A stretch of DNA of 51,528 nt from CAYFVU01 sp964594775 (GCA_964594775.1 CAZQNO010000017.1:1-51528), one strand, 5' to 3'. Counted from the stretch's first letter, positions 26,979 through 36,141 are shown. The notes: generated by a model not told the origin, from the letters alone. Made by a program: numbers and translations.

Positions 26979-27302
26979 ATGGAAAGCCCGGCCGCAAGTA
27001 GTGAGATAAAAAGTAGCAGGCGAAGGTCAAGAAAGATTTACTGTGCCAACTGTAAGCACTGTAAGCTGGTCCGTAATGCGCAGGGTGACGGAAGCCAGTA
27101 CCAGTTGAGGGTTCGCTGCGATGCGGGAATGTGGAAGAAGAAGCTCGGAGGCGAGAAATTCTATAAATATTTCACCGTCGCTCGGCGAAGCATCGAAGAA
27201 TGTGAGCTCTACGAAGCAATGGGAGATGAAAAAGAGTTTATCCGAGAGCTGAAGAAGACCCTTCCCATCAAGGACGAGGTATACTCGGATCTATTTTATT
27301 AA
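26979..27302 (+). CDS. Small cysteine-cluster protein of unknown function
   Basis: I do not recognise this 107-residue protein. It has CANCKHC (about residues 22-28), a further Cys in VRCDAGMW (about 49) and Cys in IEECELYE (about 76), enough ligands for a zinc or iron-sulfur site. The N-terminus is Ser/Arg/Lys-rich; the C-terminus is charged helix. It is probably a small metal-binding, perhaps nucleic-acid-binding, cytosolic protein. Confidence 0.65.
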   Translation: MESPAASSEIKSSRRRSRKIYCANCKHCKLVRNAQGDGSQYQLRVRCDAGMWKKKLGGEKFYKYFTVARRSIEECELYEAMGDEKEFIRELKKTLPIKDEVYSDLFY

Positions 27303-27313
27303 TTTGTACCAAT

Positions 27314-27766
27314 ATGAAACACCATAAACCTACTGCACACGTTGTATACAGCGCGGCCCTTATCGCGGCCATTGTTTTCTCCGCCCTTTCCTGCGCTTCG
27401 GAACCGAAGGAGATACCGCAGGATCTCGAGCCGATAGAGTATTTTCAAAAGGCACAGCAGGCAGCCTCGAACGACAACAACTACTCTCTGGCTCTCCACT
27501 ACTACGAAACCTTCATAGAACGCCATCCCGAAGACTTCCAGAGAATCATCGAGGCGAAGTACGAGATCGCCTTCATCCATTACAAACAGAGAAAACTCGT
27601 AGCAGCGGAGAAGGAGTTCGAGGAGCTTTTGGCCACCTACGAGGGTGAGAATGCAAACGTTCTCCCCGCATGGCCCCGTGTGCTCTCAGAAAAGGTCCTG
27701 GAAAAAATCCGCGAACAGAAGATCGACTTCGCCATCGAAACGGAAACCGAAACAGAAGAAGAATAA
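27314..27766 (+). CDS. Lipoprotein with TPR-like repeat
   Basis: The 150-residue protein has an N-terminal hydrophobic stretch (about 10-26) ending in the lipobox FSALSC, so Cys 27 should be lipidated. The body holds a TPR-like pair of helices (YSLALHYYETFIERHPED and KYEIAFIHYKQRKLVAAEKEF), and the end is acidic (ETETETEEE). Likely a periplasmic-face lipoprotein acting as a scaffold. It starts 11 bases after the Cys-protein gene, without a clear ribosome binding site. Confidence 0.75.
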   Translation: MKHHKPTAHVVYSAALIAAIVFSALSCASEPKEIPQDLEPIEYFQKAQQAASNDNNYSLALHYYETFIERHPEDFQRIIEAKYEIAFIHYKQRKLVAAEKEFEELLATYEGENANVLPAWPRVLSEKVLEKIREQKIDFAIETETETEEE

Positions 27767-27837
27767 GCGCTCTGCCGCTTTGCTTAGGCAGAACCAATCA
27801 CTCGATCGTGGTCCGGCATAAAACCGGCAGGGAACGG

Positions 27838-28995
27838 TTAGTGAGGCAGAATGATCGTGTGGATCCGGATCTTCCGTGCCTTCGCCTCGCTTAACACCAT
27901 CTCCTTCGTTACCTTTCCCCTCGGCCGCGGATGAGGCGGCGCGTCTCCCACCAGCACAAGAAGCCGGTCGTCCGCCAGCCAGTCATAGGAAGTTATCCCC
28001 ACATAGAGTGCCTCATACACCGCCTCCGGAATGTCGCGGCCGCCGTACACAGTTATCGTGTTGAGCACACGCTGAATCGTTGAAAAGTCGGGACTGAAGG
28101 GGTAGGGTTTCGCAAGATAGGACTCGTAGTAGTCACGGTAGAGAACCAGGGCGAGTCGAAAGCGGTCGAATCCTTCGATTTCCTTCTCCAGCATGGGAAT
28201 GAGGGATTCCTTAAGATGGGGCATATCGTCGTGCATGCTCTTGGTAGTATCGAGGCAGAGCACGAGATCGAGATTCTTGGAACCGGAGTTTCTCACCACT
28301 CGGCGGATGTTTTCTATGATATCGCCGCCGCCCTTGCCGTAGATCGTCTCTCCCTCGCCTTCCCGCGAGAGTTCCTCATAGGCCTCGACCGTCTCTCCCA
28401 TGTAATTCTCTTCCGGAGGTGCATCCGGTTTTTTCGGCAGAGGCTCCTGGACCACTCGGATTACGAAGGGATTGTCTTTATAGGGGCCTTCGTAGCTCGC
28501 ATAGCGCTCACGAAATGCCCGGATATTTATCCACGTTCCGTCGAGAATCTGAAGCTCTCCTTCCCGACTCCAGGAATATCCGAATTCTACGACGTAGGGA
28601 ATGAATATACGGTAGGCTTTCCCCAGCTCGGGATGATCCTCCGGCGTGGAATCGATGAGGGAGAAGAGATTTTTCTCCTTGGCGGGAAGAAATTCTCCAT
28701 TCAGCATCCGCCGTTCGTCGCCGTTTACCGGATGATACTCGGGGTTCCGAAGAGCGTAGCTGCTCGTCTCCTTCTGCGGGTCCGCCGTCGATTCGGTCAA
28801 GAGGACCGAGCCCAATCCTTCCACCGCCTTGATCCACAGATTGTAACCGCCGTCGATGTTCTGATCTATTCGTGTTTCGGAGGGGAGAACGATGAGGGGA
28901 CCGTCGGCGTCTTCGCCGCTCTGGGCGAACAGTAGAGGAGCGGGCAGAAGCAGGAGTGTCACGAAAAAAAATCGGAAAAAACGGAGATCTCTCAT
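27838..28995 (-). CDS. Secreted VWA-domain protein
   Basis: From ATG 28995 the protein has 385 residues beginning with a signal peptide (RFFRFFFVTLLLLPAPLLFA, cut before QSGED). A von Willebrand factor A domain fills the second half: the metal-binding motif is LCLDTTKSMHDDM, a DxTxS variant of DxSxS, followed by GGRDIPEAVYEAL and LLVLVGDAPPHP. Such domains bind protein partners through a metal. It starts 38 bases past the GH31 stop in the same direction and could be the last gene of that operon, although its role may be unrelated. The frame is open 26 codons further upstream, but that part is not signal-like. Confidence 0.8.
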   Translation of the reverse strand: MRDLRFFRFFFVTLLLLPAPLLFAQSGEDADGPLIVLPSETRIDQNIDGGYNLWIKAVEGLGSVLLTESTADPQKETSSYALRNPEYHPVNGDERRMLNGEFLPAKEKNLFSLIDSTPEDHPELGKAYRIFIPYVVEFGYSWSREGELQILDGTWINIRAFRERYASYEGPYKDNPFVIRVVQEPLPKKPDAPPEENYMGETVEAYEELSREGEGETIYGKGGGDIIENIRRVVRNSGSKNLDLVLCLDTTKSMHDDMPHLKESLIPMLEKEIEGFDRFRLALVLYRDYYESYLAKPYPFSPDFSTIQRVLNTITVYGGRDIPEAVYEALYVGITSYDWLADDRLLVLVGDAPPHPRPRGKVTKEMVLSEAKARKIRIHTIILPH

Positions 28996-29032
28996 ACTCT
29001 TTGTATCGGCGGATAGAAAAAATCTTTTACCC

Positions 29033-31081
29033 TTACAGACTTTGCAGCGACTCGAAGAGATCGGTCCACTCACTGCCCTCTCGATAGAAGACCGGAGGCT
29101 TTCCTATAGGAGCGCTTACGTACGCCCGTCCGCCTTTGTAGACCTTTCCCGTCCAGAGATGAACCCAGGAATCATCGGGCAGGTAGAGCCGGCGCTTCTT
29201 TCGTCTTTTCAGATACACCGGAGCGACAAATAGATCGTCGCCGTAGAGATACTGGTATTTGTATCGGTGGAGTTCCGTATCATCGGGATACCGCATGGCC
29301 GGATGCCGGATCGGCGTAACCGCCTTTTCCTGGTACTCCCGGGCTAAGGCCTGATGATAGGGGCGAAGCAGAGAATAGATCTTCGTCATGCGGGCAAAGT
29401 GGGCTAGCGTCTGTTCATCGTCGTTGAACTGAAAGCAGCGGTGCGGACGATTACTCTCATGAGAACGCATGATGGGATTGAAGGGAGCGTACTCGGCCCA
29501 GCGCAGCAGCAGTTCCTTGCTCCGCTTAATATGGGCAAGGGAGGTAAAGCCGCCCACATCGCTGTGGAAGTTCGCCACCCCGGAGAAGCTCAGGGAGAGA
29601 CCGGCGGTAATGGCCGTAGCTAAGCCGTCGCCGAGCGAAAAGTCGACCATCTGATCTCCGGCCCAGTGCGCCTGCGCATGGCGGGAGGCATGATTGAAGC
29701 CGGAACGCATGAAGAAGACCACCCGTTCGGCTGCACCGGCCTCTTCGACGGCCTCCCTGTTCACCCTCGCCCACTCCACCGGATAGCGGTTGTGAAAGGT
29801 TTCGCCGCTCTCACCGGAAAAAAGGACCGCGTCGGTGGGAAGATACTCTCCGTAGTCGCACATCCACCCGTCCAGTCCTATGCCGATCATATGCTTCTTT
29901 ATGATCCCCTTGATCCACTGACCGGCTTCGGGATTGCTGAGATCTATCAGTGCGGCGGGGAAACTGGTCACAGTTACCAGATAATCCTCACCCTTGGAAT
30001 TCTTTACACAGTAGGATGCTTCACTCGCCTCCTCGTAGAGATCTCCCTCTATGGCGAGAAAGGGATTTATGTAGCCGAGAAATCTTATCCCCCGCTCCTT
30101 GAGCGATTCGATCTGCGCGGGTAAATCGGGATACTGGTCTTCGGCGTACTTCCAGTTCCACATCAGCTGTTTACCAAAGGGGGTTATTCTCTTTCCTTCC
30201 CAATCCTGGGTCCAGAGGGCTCCCACCTTCATACCCGCTTCGCGGGCCTCCTCGAGCTTCCGCTCGATCTCCTCGCTCCCCCCCTGCACGCCGAGCCATA
30301 TACCGTTGTAGGTCCACTCGGGAAGCTCCGGCTGTAAGCCGTGGTTTCTGTTGAGCCCGGCCGCGGCGGCGGAAAAACTCTCCTCTACCCCTATTCGTAT
30401 GACCGGCAGGTCCCAAAAATAGAGACGGTGATGCCGGGCCGAGAGAAAGTCGAATTCGCTGTAGGCGGAGGTTTCGGCCAGGCAGTACCATCCCGCCGAA
30501 GAGACGAAGCTGGTCTCGGGGAAGTAGGTGGAGTACCAGGTGCCGCCGGCATGAGAGTGGAGGTTAGCCAGCAATGTGATCATGCCTCTGCCCCTGCCGA
30601 CTCCCTGCTCCTGGACCCAGAGGGGAACACGACGACCCCGAAGGTTTAGGGCGGTGTACTGCTCACCGCAGCCGTAGATATGCTCATCTCCGTCGGCGGC
30701 GAGACGCAGCCACATGCGGTTACAGCCTTCCGGCGCATTGTCTACGGAAATTTCCAGCACGGGCCTTCCCGTCTCCTTTGCTTCCAGAACGCGGAGTTGC
30801 AAAAACGGAGTATCCACCGCCTTGTCTTCTTCGGAGGACAGGCACTTGAGGGTAATCCGGTCGGTTTTCTCTTCCTCGATTTCGATAGTATCGTAGTGGA
30901 TGACCTCAGGACGGTCTTCATGAATCTTGTAGTTTCCGTGCCAGGACCTGAATCGTCCCTTCCCCCATCCGAGAGAGAGAACCGGCTTAACCGAACTGTG
31001 TTCAATTATCGTCCTTCCTGCGAAGCGGACCGTGAGACGAGAAGCATCTTGCACCACCTGGAGAATAGTTTCAGTGCTCAT
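29033..31081 (-). CDS. GH31 alpha-glycosidase, YihQ-like but lacking the sulfonate-binding Arg and Tyr
   Basis: The 682-residue enzyme aligns along its length with E. coli YihQ sulfoquinovosidase (from memory): EQGVGR, QDWEGKRIT, WMCDYGEYLPTD with nucleophile Asp 409, and WAGDQ with acid Asp 476. YihQ uses Gln262, Gln288, Arg301, Trp304 and Tyr508 in substrate binding. At a constant offset of four, this protein keeps Gln266, Gln292 and Trp308 but has Gln305 for Arg301 and Phe512 for Tyr508. It should be a retaining alpha-glycosidase that does not prefer sulfonated sugars. No signal peptide, so it acts in the cytosol on an imported glycoside. It follows the dehydrogenase gene. Confidence 0.9.
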   Translation of the reverse strand: MSTETILQVVQDASRLTVRFAGRTIIEHSSVKPVLSLGWGKGRFRSWHGNYKIHEDRPEVIHYDTIEIEEEKTDRITLKCLSSEEDKAVDTPFLQLRVLEAKETGRPVLEISVDNAPEGCNRMWLRLAADGDEHIYGCGEQYTALNLRGRRVPLWVQEQGVGRGRGMITLLANLHSHAGGTWYSTYFPETSFVSSAGWYCLAETSAYSEFDFLSARHHRLYFWDLPVIRIGVEESFSAAAAGLNRNHGLQPELPEWTYNGIWLGVQGGSEEIERKLEEAREAGMKVGALWTQDWEGKRITPFGKQLMWNWKYAEDQYPDLPAQIESLKERGIRFLGYINPFLAIEGDLYEEASEASYCVKNSKGEDYLVTVTSFPAALIDLSNPEAGQWIKGIIKKHMIGIGLDGWMCDYGEYLPTDAVLFSGESGETFHNRYPVEWARVNREAVEEAGAAERVVFFMRSGFNHASRHAQAHWAGDQMVDFSLGDGLATAITAGLSLSFSGVANFHSDVGGFTSLAHIKRSKELLLRWAEYAPFNPIMRSHESNRPHRCFQFNDDEQTLAHFARMTKIYSLLRPYHQALAREYQEKAVTPIRHPAMRYPDDTELHRYKYQYLYGDDLFVAPVYLKRRKKRRLYLPDDSWVHLWTGKVYKGGRAYVSAPIGKPPVFYREGSEWTDLFESLQSL

Positions 31082-31105
31082 ATCTACCGGGCTCCTGTTT
31101 TCCTT

Positions 31106-32260
31106 TCATAGTAGCACCGCCTTTCCCCGCTCGAGGGATCTGCGGGCCGCGAGGGCAATTTCAAGAGAACGTAAACCGTCCTCGTACTCGGCGGGAAAGG
31201 GCCTGCTCTCTTGTAAGGCGTCGACGGTTTCCATGACATACTGTCGAATATTCCACGGCTCGGTGGCTTCCCTGCCCCAGCGGGAGATTATCGCGTCCTC
31301 CGGTCCCGGTACTTGTAGAGCGCCGACCGAACTCTCGGCATCGCCTCTTCGGGCGAAGCTGAGCAATCCCAGGTAGTCGCTGCTTCCACCGTCTAAGGAG
31401 CTGTACACCTCCTCCTTGAGGCCGCACCAGGCAGTACCTTCCGTTCCATGCAGCTGCAGAATTAGGGAAAAATCGTGCCCCGTAAGGGCATGGGATATTT
31501 GAAAGACCGCATCATCGTCGAAACGCCCCTGCACGAAGGCCAAGTCCTCGTAGTCGAAATCCGCATGGATATCGCCGGTGCCTACGCAGTTCAGTTCGAC
31601 GACCTCTCTGCCGGTAATGTAGCGGGCCAGATCGAACCAATGGCAGGTCTCTTCCACGAGAAGTCCCCCGGAGCGGTCCTTCTTCTGTATCCACTGCTGC
31701 CACTTGTTGCGCCGAAACGGGGTCCTAAAGTGGTAGAGCGCGAAGGCGCGCACGCAACCCAGCTCTCCCTTTTTCACCAGTCTCCGCAATTCCCGGACGG
31801 CCGGATTTACCCGAAACTCATAGCCGAAGGAGAGCCGGCCCTTCGAGTCCTCCAGTGCCCGGCCTATCCGTCTCGCTCCTTCTGCAGAGAGGGCGAGAGG
31901 TTTTTCCAAAAGGAGGTGCTTCCCCGCCGAGAGAAGCCGCAGGGCCAATTCCTCGTGGGTGTCGTCGGGGGTGCAGAGGCTTACCAGCTCAATCTCCGGA
32001 TCTGCTATGACCTGCTCGGCATCCTCATAGACCCGGCAGCCGAGCTCCTCCCAGCTTCGCGAAAGGAGATCCGCCGGAGCCTCCGGTGGCTCAAAAAGGG
32101 GCTTCAAGACCTGCATTGCTCCTTGGGAAAAGGTCCCGTTAACCGAGGCCCTCCGTTCAGACCAGGCATCGGCCACCGCCGTCAATTGCGCCTCCGGATG
32201 TGCGAGGTATCCGGCTGCATGAGCCATTCCGATACCGAGTCCGATTACCGCCGTCTTCAA
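31106..32260 (-). CDS. Gfo/Idh/MocA family NAD(P)-dependent sugar dehydrogenase
   Basis: The 384-residue protein has a Rossmann start (AVIGLGIGMAHAAGY), EKPLAL for the nucleotide/substrate cleft and GGLLVEETCHWFDLARY with the catalytic His of this family. Such enzymes oxidise sugar hydroxyls with NAD(P). It begins at TTG 32260, overlapping the amidohydrolase stop as TTGA. Its place between the glycosidase and the amidohydrolase suggests oxidation of the released sugar, perhaps to a keto-sugar or lactone. Confidence 0.9.
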   Translation of the reverse strand: MKTAVIGLGIGMAHAAGYLAHPEAQLTAVADAWSERRASVNGTFSQGAMQVLKPLFEPPEAPADLLSRSWEELGCRVYEDAEQVIADPEIELVSLCTPDDTHEELALRLLSAGKHLLLEKPLALSAEGARRIGRALEDSKGRLSFGYEFRVNPAVRELRRLVKKGELGCVRAFALYHFRTPFRRNKWQQWIQKKDRSGGLLVEETCHWFDLARYITGREVVELNCVGTGDIHADFDYEDLAFVQGRFDDDAVFQISHALTGHDFSLILQLHGTEGTAWCGLKEEVYSSLDGGSSDYLGLLSFARRGDAESSVGALQVPGPEDAIISRWGREATEPWNIRQYVMETVDALQESRPFPAEYEDGLRSLEIALAARRSLERGKAVLL

Positions 32261-33474
32261 TCCGCTTCCTCCTCTATCAGTTTCAGAGCTGCATCAATCC
32301 GCAGCCTCCGCTCCTTCCGCATATCATCGGTCTCTCCCTTCTCAGAAGCTCCCCAGTCCTGCAGATATCTCATGAGTGCTGCCCTATCGGCTTCCCTGCC
32401 TTCGGCTCTGCCCTCTTCTCTCCGCTTTTTGGCGTTCGAAAGCCAGAGCCTTCGCGCATTTTCCCGGCCGATCTTCTCCAAAACCTCGTCCGAAAGTTCG
32501 AGACCAAGAATCAAGGCCTCCTCCGGAAGGGCGGGAAAGGGGCTGCCGAAAATTTCTCCGGTCGAAAGGAAGCGCAGGAGGCGGGCATAGCGTTCCAGAT
32601 TCTCGCTCAGGCTCGTGCCGGCGATTGCCGCTCCCCCAAGGGGAACGAAGAAGCCGTCGGTACCAAGGAGAAATTTCCCGGCATAACGGGTAAAAAGGCT
32701 GCGAGCCTTCTCGTACGTAGTTCGGTCCTTAGGATTCCGCGGGTCCCGGGCCGAGGCCAGACGCGGGTAGAAGTAGTTTCCCGGCGCCAAGTCGAGATAG
32801 GCATTGGGATGATCCTCGATAAAGACGGCCATGCGCTCGAGATCTCCCGCAAGAAAGAGAAGATGGGGGAAGATGAAGGTGGTTTCGGGAGCCGCCGCGC
32901 AGATCGCGTCGGCCTGCCGGAGAAACTCTTGGTAGGGAGAGACCTTCCTGCCGACATACGTCCACGGCCCCTCCTCGCTGGTCCAGAAAACCGGGGGGTC
33001 CCCCGAGTGCACGAGGACCGGCATTCCTCGACTTCCCGCCTCCCGGTATGCCGCAAGAAAGGCGGGATGGTCGAGGCTGATGTTGAGTGCGGCCTGTAAA
33101 CTCGGCTTTCCCTCCCAGAGCTTGAGTCCGCTGAATCCGGCCCGGTAAAGCTCCTCCACCTGCGCGGCGGGCTCCCACTTTCCCACCGGCCTATCTCGCG
33201 GTTCTCCTTCCGCATTCTCCGTCAGCCGGCGGTTGTCGAGGGAGCCGAAGGCGGCGACTATCGTTTCGAGCTTCCGCGACAAGAGGTATGCCGCCGTCAG
33301 CACCTCGGGGTTGAAGTTGATAATCGCCGCTCCTTCCTTCCCCTCCCCCACAAGCGGCAGGGAAAGCAACAGGAGCCCCTCGAGGTCGAGAAGCTCGATA
33401 TAACGGGTAAGTTCATTGAGGCGGGAGAGATCGCCGAAATGGAGATGTGAATCGATCATTTTCTTGTTCGTCAT
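32257..33474 (-). CDS. Amidohydrolase-superfamily protein, possible lactonase
   Basis: The 405-residue TIM-barrel protein carries IDSHLHFGD (metal His 10 and 12), VLVHSGD (barrel strand His), FIFPHLLF and LLGTDGFF for the final Asp, the order of the amidohydrolase_2 group that contains sugar lactonases and decarboxylases. The C-terminal 60 residues are a charged helix (RREEGRAEGREADRAAL). Substrate unknown; given the dehydrogenase beside it, hydrolysis of an aldonolactone is a reasonable guess. Confidence 0.82.
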   Translation of the reverse strand: MTNKKMIDSHLHFGDLSRLNELTRYIELLDLEGLLLLSLPLVGEGKEGAAIINFNPEVLTAAYLLSRKLETIVAAFGSLDNRRLTENAEGEPRDRPVGKWEPAAQVEELYRAGFSGLKLWEGKPSLQAALNISLDHPAFLAAYREAGSRGMPVLVHSGDPPVFWTSEEGPWTYVGRKVSPYQEFLRQADAICAAAPETTFIFPHLLFLAGDLERMAVFIEDHPNAYLDLAPGNYFYPRLASARDPRNPKDRTTYEKARSLFTRYAGKFLLGTDGFFVPLGGAAIAGTSLSENLERYARLLRFLSTGEIFGSPFPALPEEALILGLELSDEVLEKIGRENARRLWLSNAKKRREEGRAEGREADRAALMRYLQDWGASEKGETDDMRKERRLRIDAALKLIEEEAD

Positions 33475-33493
33475 GCTCAGGTGGCCGCCACGG

Positions 33494-34330
33494 CTAACGG
33501 AGGCCGAAATCCGGCGGAGCCGCCACCTCCTTGGTCATCGTTACGACGGCCGAGGGATGCTCCTGCGCGTAGGAGGCGGGAAAGTGCGGGCCGACCGGAC
33601 CGTAGAGGAGCTTCCGGACCACCGCCCGCTGCCAGGGACGGTTGAGATAGATCATCAGACTCCGGCTCGAGAGGATCTGCCGCATTCCCACCGTAACCGC
33701 CCGGGCGGGAATCTGTTCCCATGCGCCGCCGAGGGCCGTATTGCTGTTGATGGTGATGGTCTCCCTGCTGAGACTCAGCGTCCTGGTCGGACTATTCCTA
33801 AACTCCGGGTCCCCGTCCTCCGGCGGCTCGTTGAAGGCGAGGTGGCCGTTTATTCCCACCCCGGCAAAACAGACCTCCGCTCCCCCAAGATCCTCCAGCC
33901 GGCGGTCGTAGTCCTCCGTCCGCCGGGGATCGGGAAAGTAGACCTGCTCCGGCCGAAAACCCTCCACCTCTTTCATCGGTCCGAGCAGCTCCCGTTGGAT
34001 GAAACCGCGAAAAGAGAGAGGACCGGAAGGATCGATCAGCCGGTCGTTTTCAACGAGGTATTCATCCATGAAGAAGAGGTGGAGCCCGGAAAGATCTATC
34101 GGCATCTTTCTGCAGAGCCAGACGAAACGCCGGTACTGAAAGGTCGGGCCCACCGGGACGATGAAGACGCTGTCCTTATTACTGCGGGCGTTTTCCTTCA
34201 CACGGATGTACATCTCCAGCGCCATGTGGTAGTAGAGATCTATATCGCTCTCCACCACGCGGAGGACAGGCGAGGCATCCTCCGCAGGGGGGATCGGCCG
34301 GCTGTACCAGTTAGTATCGAACGCTTTCAT
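33494..34330 (-). CDS. Divergent NagB-like protein with altered active site
   Basis: The 278-residue protein has the NagB/glucosamine-6-phosphate deaminase fold: FFMDEYL (Asp 89, Glu 90) and GVGINGHLAFNEP with His 163 and Glu 168. Compared with E. coli NagB as I remember it, catalytic Asp141 is Asn 161, the phosphate loop (GLPTGGTP type) reads VPVGPTFQYRR (58-68), and the later phosphate-binding Lys of SQKAL lies in LNRPWQRAV. It therefore probably does not act on a standard sugar 6-phosphate. GGAG precedes the start. It lies between the ABC permeases and the amidohydrolase. Confidence 0.83.
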   Translation of the reverse strand: MKAFDTNWYSRPIPPAEDASPVLRVVESDIDLYYHMALEMYIRVKENARSNKDSVFIVPVGPTFQYRRFVWLCRKMPIDLSGLHLFFMDEYLVENDRLIDPSGPLSFRGFIQRELLGPMKEVEGFRPEQVYFPDPRRTEDYDRRLEDLGGAEVCFAGVGINGHLAFNEPPEDGDPEFRNSPTRTLSLSRETITINSNTALGGAWEQIPARAVTVGMRQILSSRSLMIYLNRPWQRAVVRKLLYGPVGPHFPASYAQEHPSAVVTMTKEVAAPPDFGLR

Positions 34331-34341
34331 ACGTATCTCCG

Positions 34342-35205
34342 CTATCCCTTTAAGGCGCCGGTGGTAAGACCTTTAATGATCTTCTCGTGCATGAAGACGT
34401 AAACGAGAATACTGGGAATAATCGTTAGAACGATGGCGGCGAACATCGAGGTGTAGTCGGTAAAGAACTGACTGGTAAAGAAGCGGATACCGAGCTGCAG
34501 GGTCCGGGTCTCCGTGCTGGAGGTCAGCAGCAGGGCGTAGATGAACTCGTTCCACGAGAAGAGAAACACGAAGGTTCCCGCCGTCACCATCCCGACCCGG
34601 GAGAGGGGAAAGATCACCATAGAGTAGCGCTGAAAAAAGCTCGCCCCGTCGATCACCGCCGCCTCTTCTAATTCGCTAGGAATGGTCTTCATGAAGCCGT
34701 ACATGAGGAAGGTGGAAATCGGAATGTTGATGGCCGTATAGGTGAGGATCAGCGCGAGTAGACTGTCGTAGATTCCCAAGAGATTGGTAATCCGGAAATA
34801 GGGGGCCATGAGGGCGATGATGGGTACGAGAACCCCGGCAATGATCATGTTCAGCAGAGCCTGCTGAAAGGGAAACCGTTCCCGGGAAAAGACGAAGGCC
34901 GCCATTGAGGTGACGATCATCGCCAGGCCCGTCGATACGCTGGAGACGAGGATACTGTTGATAAAGAGACGGGGGAGACTCGAAATCTGAATCGCGTTTA
35001 GATAGTTTCCCCACTGCCACTTTTCCGGCAGTGCAAAGGGCGCCATTTGGAGGGCCAGATTGGTTTTGAATGAGTTCAAGATGAGCCAAATGAGCGGAAC
35101 GAAGGTGAAGAAGAAGAAAAAGAGAAGAACCGCCCATTTTGCCGTATTACCCAGCGCCTTTTTCACGGCGCTGTCGTTTCCTACCGTTGTGCTTAGTCTT
35201 GCCAT
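34342..35205 (-). CDS. CUT1 sugar ABC transporter permease (MalG type)
   Basis: The 287-residue permease has six membrane segments and the EAA loop EEAAVIDGASFFQRYSMV (about 190-207), which contacts the ATPase. It pairs with the upstream permease and binding protein. It starts 18 bases after the upstream permease with AGGAGAGAG before the ATG. No ABC ATPase lies in the operon, so a shared one (MsmK/UgpC type) elsewhere must power it. Confidence 0.93.
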   Translation of the reverse strand: MARLSTTVGNDSAVKKALGNTAKWAVLLFFFFFTFVPLIWLILNSFKTNLALQMAPFALPEKWQWGNYLNAIQISSLPRLFINSILVSSVSTGLAMIVTSMAAFVFSRERFPFQQALLNMIIAGVLVPIIALMAPYFRITNLLGIYDSLLALILTYTAINIPISTFLMYGFMKTIPSELEEAAVIDGASFFQRYSMVIFPLSRVGMVTAGTFVFLFSWNEFIYALLLTSSTETRTLQLGIRFFTSQFFTDYTSMFAAIVLTIIPSILVYVFMHEKIIKGLTTGALKG

Positions 35206-35222
35206 GTCTCTCTCCTCATCCT

Positions 35223-36113
35223 CTACTGCACGCCTTCGGAGGCGGCGCCCCGTCGTCCGAGGGTTCGTATCGTCACGATCATCAGCACTCCCAACACGAT
35301 GAGGGTCGCCCCCACCGCATTGGCATGGCCGTAATCGAGATAACTCAGCATCTTGTACAGCTGTATGCCGAGGACCGATGTGCTGTTCGCCGGCCCGCCG
35401 TTGGTCAGCAGAAAGGTCGCCTCGAAGTGCCGCAAGCCGTAAGCCATGGCCAGGGTCATCGTGGTAATGAGGATGTCCCGAATCAAGGGCAGGGTAATGA
35501 ACAACTCCTGCTGCAGAACACTTGCTCCGTCGATATCCGCAGCCTCGTAGTAACTCTCCGGTATCGAGAGAGTCGCGGCGAGGATGATAATCATAAAGTA
35601 GCCGATGTAGAAGACCTGCTGCACCAGTATAGAGGGAAGGGCCGTGCCGAGCTCACCGAGCCAATTATGGGTGAACTGCTCCAGTCCGACCATTTCGAGA
35701 AACTGGTTTATTGCCCCGTATTCGGCGTTGTAGAGGGCGGCCCACATCATGGCAATGGCAACCTGAGAAATAACATTGGGAAGGAAGTAAACCGTCCGGA
35801 AAAAGCGCCATCCCTTCGGGCGCCGGGCAAGAATTATCGCCACCAGAGCGGCGAGAAAGATCTGAACAATGCCCAGCGAGAAGAGCCAAATAAAATTATT
35901 TCTCACTGAAATTTGAAAGGTCCTGTTACTGAAATTATCGATGAAGTTTTTTAAGCCCACGAACTGCGGTGTATTGATCCCGTTCCACTTGAGGGTGCTG
36001 GTAACGAAGACAAAACCGAGAGGATAGATGAAGTACATCGTAAAAAGAACCATCACGGGAATGAGGAAAAGAATGATCCCGATGCGGGTATTTTTTCTTG
36101 ATTGGACAACCAT
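35223..36113 (-). CDS. CUT1 sugar ABC transporter permease (MalF type)
   Basis: The 296-residue permease has six membrane segments and the EAA motif YYEAADIDGASVLQQELF (about 198-215), typical of the first permease of a CUT1 importer. AGGAG precedes the ATG. It is separated from the binding-protein gene by an intercistronic stem-loop, as in maltose operons. Confidence 0.93.
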   Translation of the reverse strand: MVVQSRKNTRIGIILFLIPVMVLFTMYFIYPLGFVFVTSTLKWNGINTPQFVGLKNFIDNFSNRTFQISVRNNFIWLFSLGIVQIFLAALVAIILARRPKGWRFFRTVYFLPNVISQVAIAMMWAALYNAEYGAINQFLEMVGLEQFTHNWLGELGTALPSILVQQVFYIGYFMIIILAATLSIPESYYEAADIDGASVLQQELFITLPLIRDILITTMTLAMAYGLRHFEATFLLTNGGPANSTSVLGIQLYKMLSYLDYGHANAVGATLIVLGVLMIVTIRTLGRRGAASEGVQ

Positions 36114-36141
36114 ATCCGGCTCCTAATAAAGAGATGAAATC

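Noticed and set aside
27767..27837. Terminator between the convergent lipoprotein and VWA genes
   Set aside because: Only a six-base stem (TCTGCC/GGCAGA) without a T run on either strand.
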